A DNA stretch of 64,000 bases from Nitzschia sp. DOCU1 (taxonomy: Eukaryota; Bacillariophyta; Bacillariophyceae; Bacillariales; Bacillariaceae), in NCBI GenBank assembly GCA_951394045.1, contig OX595987.1, positions 3,224,001-3,288,000 of the forward strand, given 5' to 3'. Positions 11,864-21,718 of the stretch are shown here, piece by piece. The notes under the pieces are model-generated. The model did no database searches. It had not been told where the DNA came from and worked only from the letters and a program-made list of their open reading frames with translations. Each line of letters starts with the position of its first letter. Position 1 is the stretch's first letter. The translations under genes and the position numbers were made by a program.

Positions 11864-14800
11864 ATGTCTATAGTATGAATTTTGCAGGACAATTGTCCTT
11901 CGTGACTTAAATACTCAAATATTTTATTATGACTTAAATGACTAAATATTATTTCCCGCCGCCCTCCACACGACTTGTAAGGTTTGGCAATGGCGGGACG
12001 AATTGAATTATTATCATTACAACATTTCTACATGATGCTAAGTCGTGTGGGGTCGACAACCACACGACCACTTGTCCCGTGAGGCATCCGAAAAGGGTGC
12101 AGCACATATAACATGTATATACTTATTGCAGAAGTCGCATCGATGCAACAGTTGCATCGTTGCAAAGTTGCAGCCTCCGATGCAGCATCGCCCAATAGGC
12201 CGGACAACGTTATTCATTCCATCACGAACTATATAGCCGGTTTCAACCAGCTGTCTCTGTTCGTCCCTGTCTCTCTGCTCCCTGTCATCAATTGCCACTT
12301 GGGCAATTATTTGTGCCTCCCTCTGTCGTTGGTACTCAGTTGGCTCCGAGGCAGGAAATGAATTTGCAAATGCGTCGCTGGTATCTTGAGCTGCCACTCT
12401 ACGGGGGCGGCCACGCTTTCTTCGAGGAGGATTTGGGGTTACTGTTGGATGAGCTGGTCTGCTGACTCTTGGTGCTGATGCTGCTACCGGTGCAGTCGTT
12501 GCAGTCGTTGCAGTTGTTGCAGTTGTTGCAGTCGTCGGAGCCTGTGGGATTGTTGCAGCTGCAGTGGCCATTGCTGGTGGGTTCGGTGCTGGGTCGATTG
12601 TTGTTGCAGCTGCTTGTTTGATCCGCTGGATCTTCCTCACAGCTGTCCGCCATTGGGTGTGGGCTTTTCTCTTCGAAGTCGATTGCAAACCATTTTCCAT
12701 GGTTGCAACCCTATCAAAGATCTCAAAGCACTGAGTCTCAGTCAGTGCTACCCGACAATCAACCCCTGATTCTCTCTCAATAAAATCGCAGACCATTTTC
12801 ATGTCCGCTACAAGCTTCCTTGAGGGGCGCTGCCCCTCAACACCATCCATGAACTTGTACTCCCTTGCGTCTAGCGACCGCAATGGGGGGACGTTATTGA
12901 CAGTATCACCAACATTCCAACGCCTCCATAGATCCCTGGCGGTGCCCTTCGGGAACCCAAAATTAGCAGGTAGCCTCCAATACTTGCCATGGTGAAAATG
13001 GGGTGCAAATCCTCGACGACCATGCCGATCATCTGCAGCCTCGTTAATATTAGTCATTGTATCAGTCGTACCCTGATTATTGTTGAGTTCTTGGAACAGT
13101 CTGTCGTAGAACTGTTCTTGCGTAGTCGTTAGAATATTCCGAATACGCTGTTCCGATATACTGCCATTTGCTACATTGCGATCGTCAAAGATACCATTGA
13201 TAAGATTGGTCATTCGACCATCATGGCTTGATGCAAATTGACGAAACTCATGCAGTAGCTTTCGGCTGGTCAACAGTAGCACCACGTGTGGTGGGATTCC
13301 GGATCCAAATTGCATATCACCACTGTTGTCCTCATTCCCATCATTGCTTTCCCATGGGTATAGCACTACAGCAGCTCCTGATAATTGCTCAAGTAGCGGT
13401 AAGTCGGAGAAGAGAGGGTTTGTTTGTCGAACAACATGGCTTGGTGGCCATGAGAGGATGAATTCCTTGGCTCTTGCCAGCCTTGCCAATAATTGGTGAG
13501 CAACTGCGGAAAATTCACCATAGTTTACGAGGGTAGGGTAAACCTTTGCGACACTAGTTTGCACCAATGCAAGAGGCACGCCCTGAAATTTGGGGGGGCT
13601 TGCTGCAAAGTCGCTTTGGAGCAAGGGTAACAATGCCAGCATGCGACCGCAGAAGGCGTCTCCTTCTGCCTCGTACGTCATGTAGACGTCCTTCACCCCC
13701 CCAAGAGTCCATCCACCTCGTATACAAATTGCCATTGCGGATGGGCCACCAGGCTGGCCACTAAGCCACTTGGCAGCCCCCTTTCGGATGCTGTGGCAGC
13801 CAAGATCATTGTAGGACCTGTAACCCATGGCAATTAATTCGTCTTCATGATTCTTCAATGTTTGTTCCATATGCCTTGCAAAATGATTGTACTGACTTTT
13901 CCCTGGGAAAAGTCGGTCGTTTCCTTTAATGTTTACCCCAAACGTGGCAATATACATGGATAATGCGAGGAAGGGACACACAGCAGGACGGAATGGATTT
14001 GCAAATAGATGACGGGGGTACTTTTTGGTATGCCCGTGCGTGTCATTCTTTTGCTGTGCGAACTTGACCATGATACAATCCCACTCAAACGTGATATGTT
14101 CAAAGAGGATACGTGTAGTGTTGTTGGAACGGCACATTAAGTTCCAAGTCATTACAAGGAAGCAGTGGGCAAAAATGCCTGTCTGGGTCCCCTCGGCTAG
14201 GAACCATTCGCATAATTTGGCGTACAGTTCATATGACAACGCCTTCTTCCCACCATTTTCAGCAGTATCACCATCATCTTGCTGCTTGGTGGCAAGAATG
14301 CGGAAGAATCCTCGTTTCAAGGATGCCAGTTCCCTTGCAAATGTAGGAGGAAAGCCTTCCATGTCTGGATGGCACCGGAAGAGATGGTGCAGAGCAGCAC
14401 TTCTGTTGCTATATGCTGATTGCGACAAAAAATGCCCGCCATGGTCACGTATACTTTGCAGCCACCTCATGAATGAAGCGGCAGTGCAAGTATCAACATT
14501 GAGGATAGGCTGTTGGCCGCAGTTACGCAAAGCCTCAATGACCCACTCGTGCTTCCGTGTTTGCTTTTGTCGTGTGGAACCAAGACTTTCAACTTCCTCC
14601 AGCAGTGACTTGTAGGACTCTTCTGTAGCAGGCGTCAACCATCCTTCTAGATATTCTCCTGAGTTTGCAGCATCGATGATTTTCAGGATGTCATGTTTGT
14701 AGCTATTGTAGGTGTTGCGACCTACAATGGCCTCCCGCATTTCATCCACGTTGACGACCGCACCATTGGCAATCATTTTTCCTGGTGTTGTTGTATGTCG

Positions 14801-15005
14801 TTGTTGATGTAAAAGTGATGATTCGTACGATCCTGGCAAAAATCGAATGGAGGACAATTGTCCCGTAAAGTTCATCTGATTGTTGAAATGATGACTTAAG
14901 CGCTATTTTACATAGGGGAAAATTTTGATCAGGAGAACTTTTGCGGGACGTTTTGTCCCGCATTTCTCATGTGGGTCACGCATTGTGTCCCGTAAAGGTA
15001 AGCTA
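11864..15005 (-). mobile_element. Crypton-like DNA transposon, copy 1 (3142 bp)
   Basis: One complete unit of a tyrosine-recombinase transposon. The left joint is GATATG|ATG followed by TCTATAG; the right end reads AAGCTA and is followed directly by the ATG that begins copy 2. There are no terminal inverted repeats, no DDE transposase and no target duplication beyond ATG, as expected for Cryptons. The unit holds one long minus-strand gene (12038-14875) and short flanks carrying several GGGAC/GTCCC motifs and palindromes. The copy 2 sequence lies exactly 3142 bp further on, and all reading frames checked are identical. Confidence 0.85.
12038..14875 (-). CDS. Crypton-like tyrosine recombinase with AT-hook and PHD-like finger, copy 1
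   Basis: 945 aa, intact. A SAM-like N-terminal core-binding region (about 45-190) is followed by a tyrosine recombinase catalytic domain. The candidate catalytic set is Arg249 (in NLMCRSNN), H361-S-I-R364, then RGGW (386-389, Trp in the usual His/Trp position) and Tyr398 or Tyr401 in VYMTYE as the nucleophile. After a long middle region comes an Ala/Thr-rich repeat (TTATTATTATT), an AT-hook KRGRPRR (about 820-826) and a C-terminal Cys/His cluster (about 897-940: C-x3-C, CDFC, H-x2-C, CGC), which fits a PHD-type C4HC3 zinc finger. The recombinase would excise and integrate the element as a circle. AT-hook and PHD could direct it to AT-rich DNA or marked chromatin; this is inference. Confidence 0.88.
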   Translation of the reverse strand: MNFTGQLSSIRFLPGSYESSLLHQQRHTTTPGKMIANGAVVNVDEMREAIVGRNTYNSYKHDILKIIDAANSGEYLEGWLTPATEESYKSLLEEVESLGSTRQKQTRKHEWVIEALRNCGQQPILNVDTCTAASFMRWLQSIRDHGGHFLSQSAYSNRSAALHHLFRCHPDMEGFPPTFARELASLKRGFFRILATKQQDDGDTAENGGKKALSYELYAKLCEWFLAEGTQTGIFAHCFLVMTWNLMCRSNNTTRILFEHITFEWDCIMVKFAQQKNDTHGHTKKYPRHLFANPFRPAVCPFLALSMYIATFGVNIKGNDRLFPGKSQYNHFARHMEQTLKNHEDELIAMGYRSYNDLGCHSIRKGAAKWLSGQPGGPSAMAICIRGGWTLGGVKDVYMTYEAEGDAFCGRMLALLPLLQSDFAASPPKFQGVPLALVQTSVAKVYPTLVNYGEFSAVAHQLLARLARAKEFILSWPPSHVVRQTNPLFSDLPLLEQLSGAAVVLYPWESNDGNEDNSGDMQFGSGIPPHVVLLLTSRKLLHEFRQFASSHDGRMTNLINGIFDDRNVANGSISEQRIRNILTTTQEQFYDRLFQELNNNQGTTDTMTNINEAADDRHGRRGFAPHFHHGKYWRLPANFGFPKGTARDLWRRWNVGDTVNNVPPLRSLDAREYKFMDGVEGQRPSRKLVADMKMVCDFIERESGVDCRVALTETQCFEIFDRVATMENGLQSTSKRKAHTQWRTAVRKIQRIKQAAATTIDPAPNPPAMATAAATIPQAPTTATTATTATTATTAPVAASAPRVSRPAHPTVTPNPPRRKRGRPRRVAAQDTSDAFANSFPASEPTEYQRQREAQIIAQVAIDDREQRDRDEQRQLVETGYIVRDGMNNVVRPIGRCCIGGCNFATMQLLHRCDFCNKYIHVICAAPFSDASRDKWSCGCRPHTT

Positions 15006-18000
15006 ATGTCTATAGTATGAATTTTGCAGGACAATTGTCCTTCGTGACTTAAATACTCAAATATTTTATTATGACTTAAATGACTAAATATTATTTCCCG
15101 CCGCCCTCCACACGACTTGTAAGGTTTGGCAATGGCGGGACGAATTGAATTATTATCATTACAACATTTCTACATGATGCTAAGTCGTGTGGGGTCGACA
15201 ACCACACGACCACTTGTCCCGTGAGGCATCCGAAAAGGGTGCAGCACATATAACATGTATATACTTATTGCAGAAGTCGCATCGATGCAACAGTTGCATC
15301 GTTGCAAAGTTGCAGCCTCCGATGCAGCATCGCCCAATAGGCCGGACAACGTTATTCATTCCATCACGAACTATATAGCCGGTTTCAACCAGCTGTCTCT
15401 GTTCGTCCCTGTCTCTCTGCTCCCTGTCATCAATTGCCACTTGGGCAATTATTTGTGCCTCCCTCTGTCGTTGGTACTCAGTTGGCTCCGAGGCAGGAAA
15501 TGAATTTGCAAATGCGTCGCTGGTATCTTGAGCTGCCACTCTACGGGGGCGGCCACGCTTTCTTCGAGGAGGATTTGGGGTTACTGTTGGATGAGCTGGT
15601 CTGCTGACTCTTGGTGCTGATGCTGCTACCGGTGCAGTCGTTGCAGTCGTTGCAGTTGTTGCAGTTGTTGCAGTCGTCGGAGCCTGTGGGATTGTTGCAG
15701 CTGCAGTGGCCATTGCTGGTGGGTTCGGTGCTGGGTCGATTGTTGTTGCAGCTGCTTGTTTGATCCGCTGGATCTTCCTCACAGCTGTCCGCCATTGGGT
15801 GTGGGCTTTTCTCTTCGAAGTCGATTGCAAACCATTTTCCATGGTTGCAACCCTATCAAAGATCTCAAAGCACTGAGTCTCAGTCAGTGCTACCCGACAA
15901 TCAACCCCTGATTCTCTCTCAATAAAATCGCAGACCATTTTCATGTCCGCTACAAGCTTCCTTGAGGGGCGCTGCCCCTCAACACCATCCATGAACTTGT
16001 ACTCCCTTGCGTCTAGCGACCGCAATGGGGGGACGTTATTGACAGTATCACCAACATTCCAACGCCTCCATAGATCCCTGGCGGTGCCCTTCGGGAACCC
16101 AAAATTAGCAGGTAGCCTCCAATACTTGCCATGGTGAAAATGGGGTGCAAATCCTCGACGACCATGCCGATCATCTGCAGCCTCGTTAATATTAGTCATT
16201 GTATCAGTCGTACCCTGATTATTGTTGAGTTCTTGGAACAGTCTGTCGTAGAACTGTTCTTGCGTAGTCGTTAGAATATTCCGAATACGCTGTTCCGATA
16301 TACTGCCATTTGCTACATTGCGATCGTCAAAGATACCATTGATAAGATTGGTCATTCGACCATCATGGCTTGATGCAAATTGACGAAACTCATGCAGTAG
16401 CTTTCGGCTGGTCAACAGTAGCACCACGTGTGGTGGGATTCCGGATCCAAATTGCATATCACCACTGTTGTCCTCATTCCCATCATTGCTTTCCCATGGG
16501 TATAGCACTACAGCAGCTCCTGATAATTGCTCAAGTAGCGGTAAGTCGGAGAAGAGAGGGTTTGTTTGTCGAACAACATGGCTTGGTGGCCATGAGAGGA
16601 TGAATTCCTTGGCTCTTGCCAGCCTTGCCAATAATTGGTGAGCAACTGCGGAAAATTCACCATAGTTTACGAGGGTAGGGTAAACCTTTGCGACACTAGT
16701 TTGCACCAATGCAAGAGGCACGCCCTGAAATTTGGGGGGGCTTGCTGCAAAGTCGCTTTGGAGCAAGGGTAACAATGCCAGCATGCGACCGCAGAAGGCG
16801 TCTCCTTCTGCCTCGTACGTCATGTAGACGTCCTTCACCCCCCCAAGAGTCCATCCACCTCGTATACAAATTGCCATTGCGGATGGGCCACCAGGCTGGC
16901 CACTAAGCCACTTGGCAGCCCCCTTTCGGATGCTGTGGCAGCCAAGATCATTGTAGGACCTGTAACCCATGGCAATTAATTCGTCTTCATGATTCTTCAA
17001 TGTTTGTTCCATATGCCTTGCAAAATGATTGTACTGACTTTTCCCTGGGAAAAGTCGGTCGTTTCCTTTAATGTTTACCCCAAACGTGGCAATATACATG
17101 GATAATGCGAGGAAGGGACACACAGCAGGACGGAATGGATTTGCAAATAGATGACGGGGGTACTTTTTGGTATGCCCGTGCGTGTCATTCTTTTGCTGTG
17201 CGAACTTGACCATGATACAATCCCACTCAAACGTGATATGTTCAAAGAGGATACGTGTAGTGTTGTTGGAACGGCACATTAAGTTCCAAGTCATTACAAG
17301 GAAGCAGTGGGCAAAAATGCCTGTCTGGGTCCCCTCGGCTAGGAACCATTCGCATAATTTGGCGTACAGTTCATATGACAACGCCTTCTTCCCACCATTT
17401 TCAGCAGTATCACCATCATCTTGCTGCTTGGTGGCAAGAATGCGGAAGAATCCTCGTTTCAAGGATGCCAGTTCCCTTGCAAATGTAGGAGGAAAGCCTT
17501 CCATGTCTGGATGGCACCGGAAGAGATGGTGCAGAGCAGCACTTCTGTTGCTATATGCTGATTGCGACAAAAAATGCCCGCCATGGTCACGTATACTTTG
17601 CAGCCACCTCATGAATGAAGCGGCAGTGCAAGTATCAACATTGAGGATAGGCTGTTGGCCGCAGTTACGCAAAGCCTCAATGACCCACTCGTGCTTCCGT
17701 GTTTGCTTTTGTCGTGTGGAACCAAGACTTTCAACTTCCTCCAGCAGTGACTTGTAGGACTCTTCTGTAGCAGGCGTCAACCATCCTTCTAGATATTCTC
17801 CTGAGTTTGCAGCATCGATGATTTTCAGGATGTCATGTTTGTAGCTATTGTAGGTGTTGCGACCTACAATGGCCTCCCGCATTTCATCCACGTTGACGAC
17901 CGCACCATTGGCAATCATTTTTCCTGGTGTTGTTGTATGTCGTTGTTGATGTAAAAGTGATGATTCGTACGATCCTGGCAAAAATCGAATGGAGGACAAT

Positions 18001-18147
18001 TGTCCCGTAAAGTTCATCTGATTGTTGAAATGATGACTTAAGCGCTATTTTACATAGGGGAAAATTTTGATCAGGAGAACTTTTGCGGGACGTTTTGTCC
18101 CGCATTTCTCATGTGGGTCACGCATTGTGTCCCGTAAAGGTAAGCTA
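15006..18147 (-). mobile_element. Crypton-like DNA transposon, copy 2 (3142 bp)
   Basis: A second unit directly abutting copy 1, in the same orientation and apparently identical in sequence. Its right end AAGCTA is followed by ATG|GAGACTCG, the continuation of host DNA. An ATG thus stands at the left end, the middle junction and the right end, as expected if a circular element integrated by recombination at the junction of a resident copy. A recent duplication or an assembly duplication would look the same in one sequence. Confidence 0.85.
15180..18017 (-). CDS. Crypton-like tyrosine recombinase with AT-hook and PHD-like finger, copy 2
   Basis: 945 aa, residue-for-residue the same as the protein of copy 1 3142 bp to the left, including the Arg / HSIR / RGGW / Tyr catalytic set, the AT-hook and the C-terminal Cys/His finger. 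Neither copy has a stop or frameshift, so both could be active. The start used (MNFTGQLSSI) is the first ATG. A second ATG at residue 34 is possible and would drop the part encoded by the GGACAATTGTCC palindrome. Confidence 0.88.
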   Translation of the reverse strand: MNFTGQLSSIRFLPGSYESSLLHQQRHTTTPGKMIANGAVVNVDEMREAIVGRNTYNSYKHDILKIIDAANSGEYLEGWLTPATEESYKSLLEEVESLGSTRQKQTRKHEWVIEALRNCGQQPILNVDTCTAASFMRWLQSIRDHGGHFLSQSAYSNRSAALHHLFRCHPDMEGFPPTFARELASLKRGFFRILATKQQDDGDTAENGGKKALSYELYAKLCEWFLAEGTQTGIFAHCFLVMTWNLMCRSNNTTRILFEHITFEWDCIMVKFAQQKNDTHGHTKKYPRHLFANPFRPAVCPFLALSMYIATFGVNIKGNDRLFPGKSQYNHFARHMEQTLKNHEDELIAMGYRSYNDLGCHSIRKGAAKWLSGQPGGPSAMAICIRGGWTLGGVKDVYMTYEAEGDAFCGRMLALLPLLQSDFAASPPKFQGVPLALVQTSVAKVYPTLVNYGEFSAVAHQLLARLARAKEFILSWPPSHVVRQTNPLFSDLPLLEQLSGAAVVLYPWESNDGNEDNSGDMQFGSGIPPHVVLLLTSRKLLHEFRQFASSHDGRMTNLINGIFDDRNVANGSISEQRIRNILTTTQEQFYDRLFQELNNNQGTTDTMTNINEAADDRHGRRGFAPHFHHGKYWRLPANFGFPKGTARDLWRRWNVGDTVNNVPPLRSLDAREYKFMDGVEGQRPSRKLVADMKMVCDFIERESGVDCRVALTETQCFEIFDRVATMENGLQSTSKRKAHTQWRTAVRKIQRIKQAAATTIDPAPNPPAMATAAATIPQAPTTATTATTATTATTAPVAASAPRVSRPAHPTVTPNPPRRKRGRPRRVAAQDTSDAFANSFPASEPTEYQRQREAQIIAQVAIDDREQRDRDEQRQLVETGYIVRDGMNNVVRPIGRCCIGGCNFATMQLLHRCDFCNKYIHVICAAPFSDASRDKWSCGCRPHTT

Positions 18148-18160
18148 ATGGAGACTCGTA

Positions 18161-18250
18161 TATTTTGGGATTAATTCGGGGAATCTCCCCAACAACAAAA
18201 GATATGATTCGGGGAATCTCCCCAACAACAAAAGATATGATGGAGACTCG
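18161..18250. repeat. Host tandem repeat with preserved empty transposon target
   Basis: Two tandem copies of the 33-bp unit (18174-18206 and 18207-18239), preceded by TATTTTGGGATTAATTC, which matches the left-flank sequence TATTTTGGGATCAATTC. After the second copy the text runs GATATGATGGAGACTCG without interruption. That is exactly the left flank plus right flank of the transposon array joined at ATG, so the locus carries its own empty-site reference. Confidence 0.85.
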
Positions 18251-19172
18251 GCGCTATGATATCACCACATCATCTAGAATAGTCTTAACGCGTATGTAAT
18301 CATTGAGTTAGTTAGTTAGATAAAATGTGCAGTACACAGTGCTCAACAGCAACGAGCCTGTTCGGATAGTATACGCCTTGAAGAGCACATATGTGTAGTG
18401 AAAAGGAAAGAAGTCTCGGATTGTGATTGGCAGGCTATGGTCGTGGTCTGGGTAAGGGGCCTGGCCATCGGTGCTTGGTGGGAGGTGACGATGGGTTGGC
18501 CGTGATGTTTGAACCCTTTATCATAGGCGAATGACCTCGTTGGCTGCAGAGAACCCAACCTGTGCCGATACGAACGAATTGTTGGTTGCTAAAACTCGAC
18601 CCTCAGAAACCACACTGGATTGGGACGATCCCATGTTGTTCCTTGACCAGTAACATGAACAAGTTTTACATTAGTAATAGAACGTAGGCGTGCGTGTAGT
18701 TTTATTTTTATCATTACAACCCAGCAGGTTTACCTTGAAGTCTCGCCATTCTAGCTGGAAGACTTTTGTTTGTTTGGGGGTATTGGCACATTGAGATGAT
18801 AACGGTAGGAAGTAATCTACTGTCCCGGAATACGAGCCAGCACATCGTGGCCGGTATTGAATGCACCAATGTACTTCTGGAGTAACAACAACATCCGGTA
18901 GCAACCCCCTGTCGAGAGCAACCAAAAGACAGCGCACAGACGAGCACTCCTGCACAAATCAACTCCCAACCTTCACGAAGTTCCCTCAACGAAGCACTGC
19001 TGCAATTCAAGTCTGCGCTCCAGGGCCATCGTATTGCATTTTCGTTACGGTGCTTTGTATGATGAAGTAAAAATGTACAAGATCAAAAGGATTCCCAGTT
19101 TCTAGTTTACCATATTCTGCGACAGGTTAGCAAAGCCAAGTCAACGGAGTATTACGTTGCCGCTTAATTCGC
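18251..19172. other. Intergenic region between transposon array and ACP gene
   Basis: About 0.9 kb with no supportable gene. It holds a short (GTTA)n run near 18307-18320. The right part is the 3' flank of the acyl carrier protein gene. Small open frames here have no recognisable features. Confidence 0.4.
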
Positions 19173-19505
19173 TTAAAGCTTTTTGACGAAGTCAATGGCA
19201 TCCTTGACGGTAGCGATGGAAGTGGCTTCCTCTTCCGGGATCTCGGTATCGAATTCTTCTTCAATGGCCATGATCAATTCAACAGTGTCAAGAGAATCGG
19301 CGCCAAGGTCATCAATGAAAGACGCTTCCGGAACAACCTTGTCGGCATCAACACCAAGCTGTTCAACAATGATATCCCTGATCTTCGCTTCAACATCGGC
19401 AGACATGAAGAGAGCCGTGCCTTGGGTACGGGGCACAAAGGCAGGTGAAGGGGCGAAAGCAGCAGCGCTGGCAAGAAGAGCAAGGGAGACAATGGATTTG
19501 AACAT
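19173..19505 (-). CDS. ACP: Plastid acyl carrier protein precursor
   Basis: 110 aa. [19 protein letters not shown] is a signal peptide ending in AAAFAP, the diatom plastid-targeting motif, so the start at 19505 is preferred over ATGs further upstream. The mature part (from about residue 34) is a complete ACP: the phosphopantetheine attachment Ser71 sits in [14 protein letters not shown], followed by the acidic helix [13 protein letters not shown] and the final helix DAIDFVKKL. It carries growing acyl chains in plastid type II fatty acid synthesis. High-confidence family call; it appears to be a single exon. Confidence 0.95.
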   Translation of the reverse strand: MFKSIVSLALLASAAAFAPSPAFVPRTQGTALFMSADVEAKIRDIIVEQLGVDADKVVPEASFIDDLGADSLDTVELIMAIEEEFDTEIPEEEATSIATVKDAIDFVKKL

Positions 19506-20916
19506 CTTGATGAAAGGTTTCGTGTTGGTTATAGGTCGGAAATTATGACTGAAGATGAACATGATCGGAAGGGTGGTGTGAGATTTGGATATGGCTTGTG
19601 AGAACACGCACGCACGGAGTGACATTGAATGCTGATTGGGCAGAATCCGGTCTGGTACTTTAATGTACACAAAATGGTCGTAGACGTCTGTACCTCAACC
19701 GTTTGTAGCCGTTCGGTGACGGCCGTGGTTGGCGTTCGTCGCGAGAAATCCAACGCGATGACATCATCGATTTGCCATCATCCAAGACGTGTCTCCAATG
19801 CCGTCGTCGCAAAAAATCCGACTGCGACGACGACTGATGACGACTGCTTGACGAATACGACGACGACGACAAAAAACCTCTATTAATCGACGACCGACCA
19901 CCAAATTAGAAAATTCATCATTCTCGCCAGTAGCGTATCAATTTTAGATATTAGATTATTCTGTCATTCGTCGTAAGCCGTCCGGCAACTACTCGCAGTT
20001 AGATAAGGCATGGAGTATCATTCCACCAATCTACGCTTCTGGCTGGAGCTTGAATAAGGACTGATGCTGGCAACTTGCAAGTAGCTCGTGGTGGGAGTCG
20101 GTTTCAAGGTTGCTTCCGTCATGGCTTCAGTGGGAGCCGCGCTTCCCACGGGGCCCGGAGATGCCGTTCCAAGCTTTTCTTTCCTCATTTGTCAGCTCCC
20201 TGGCGTCGTCGTCATGTGGAAAATCTCCGTCAAATCTGCTGGATTTCATAGCAACTTTATGTCTCTAAGTGGTATGGGCATTGAATCCATTTCAGATGAC
20301 CAGCCATATGTTTTTCAAACGGAAAAATATATAATTCGGCAGGGGCTCGTATCGACGGGTGAATACAAGGATGGACTCAAGCAATCAGGCATTTTTGCCA
20401 TTCTTAATAAGCCAAACTACGCAGCTGAGCAATTGATTTGGAGCAGTCACCATCTGATATCCGTTGCGGCGACGAAATCGGAGCAATTATAGAACTGGTC
20501 TGCTTCCGGGTGCATTCTCTTTTGCTGGCTCTTTCAGGGAAGCGGATGGTTCACACAATGTATCACCGCCGCAAAATATCCAAAATACAGATACTACCAG
20601 AAAACTGCGCCCCTATTTCCCGTTGAATTTGCGTCAAAAAGCCGAAACAGTTTTTTTACTGTAGTAGACTTACATGCGCGCCGCAATCGCAGTTTCTGGC
20701 CTGCGAATCCACGGGGTGTGGTCTCTAGATACGACAGACGGTAGTCGCACGAAAGATATGTGTGTCCGTTACTGTTCGACTGACATTTTTAAATAAAAAA
20801 CAAATCGAATCATCATCGATCGATCAAATCATCTGCCCAACGAATGCAGAAACCAAAGTTGATTTGCATAGAGATATATCACCCGAAGAAAGAGGAAGTG
20901 TGTACGGGCACAAGCA
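19506..20916. other. Gene-poor intergenic region
   Basis: 1.4 kb. The left part is the ACP promoter and leader. A CGA/CGT-rich low-complexity stretch lies at about 19790-19875. An open frame at 20088-20492 (134 codons, plus) has no recognisable domain and I do not call it a gene. Otherwise nothing was seen. Confidence 0.35.
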
Positions 20917-21718
20917 ATGAAGCGGAAATCTGGAATATGCCTTCCTCCTATCCAGGAAAATTGGGGATCGCCTTCAAAGAAAGAGCGCAGAACTTCAGAT
21001 GTCGTCGGCAACCCAGTCATCATCGATCTTGAAATTGATTCTTCAAAGAAAACCAAAATACCATCCACGCAATTAGATCAAGAGGATAGCGTGCCAGCTC
21101 CTTTGCGTGAACACTGAAAATCCCTTTGCTCAATTTGCTTTCAACCCGTCTACTTCTTTTCTCACCCCGGAACCTCCAAATACTATCCAACATACCCCAA
21201 CTGAAGAACAGAGTTCCAAAAAGAACCGGGGTGGTCTGAAACGATCCCTTCCGGTTGCTCTTGGAAAGCAGGACTTTGTACCGATTGGTGAGATGTCAGA
21301 CAAAGAGCGGGATCGGGTCACCAGAAAGTGGCACCGCCTAGTAGATCGAGAGGCCTCACTGGAAGTGCAAAGATTTCAAGTCTTGGTTGCAGCTCGGCTT
21401 CACGCCAGGTGCCAAGAGCCTTCAGTAGCGAAAGCAATGGCTGCCCTTCGGAAAGCCTTTCCAGTGCTGACAGTCGCTGCACTTGCCGAAATCGACCCTG
21501 AAATTCTGGCTCGTCATATTACCAATTTACCATATTACAATACCAAAGCGAAACAAATTGTCAAAGCTGCGAAAGAAATAAAAGTGAACTACAACGGTGT
21601 TGTCCCAGAAGATGAATAATCATTATTGAATATCACGGAAATTGGAAGAGTGTTTGCAGACTTGCTTGCGACGGTGAATACTAGAAATGCTCACAACGTG
21701 ACATCAGCATCGTTTTAA
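20917..21718 (+). pseudogene. Broken endonuclease III-like (HhH-GPD) DNA glycosylase gene
   Basis: Codons from 21335 to 21600 match the start of the endonuclease III fold: FQVLVAARLHARCQEPSVAK aligns with the family block that usually ends SSQTKD, followed by FPVLTVAALAEIDPEILARHI and YYNTKAKQIVKAAKEI. A TAA at 21617-21619 stops the frame. The same frame then continues with LLNITEIGRVFADLLATVNT, which looks like the helix-hairpin-helix element, until a second stop at 21716-21718. The downstream catalytic Asp region and Fe-S cysteines are missing. Upstream, a basic N-terminal piece (MKRKSGICLPPIQENW, from 20917) is in another frame and ends at 21117, implying a frameshift near 21070-21115. Most likely this is a decaying duplicate of an intact NTH1 gene elsewhere. 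Unrecognised introns are the alternative. Confidence 0.6.

Noticed and set aside
11590..11892. N-terminal extension of RAD51C to the ATG at 11892
   Set aside because: The extra 101 residues have no family similarity and the last part lies within the transposon. The ATG at 11589 fits RAD51C length.
14025..14615. 196-codon frame antisense to the transposon recombinase
   Set aside because: Shadow of the real gene; it recurs in copy 2 only because the whole unit is duplicated.
19660..19886. Ser/Arg-rich frames on both strands beside ACP
   Set aside because: They translate a CGA/CGT-rich low-complexity stretch and have no other support.
20088..20492. 134-codon plus-strand frame
   Set aside because: No recognisable domain, low-quality composition and no supporting context.
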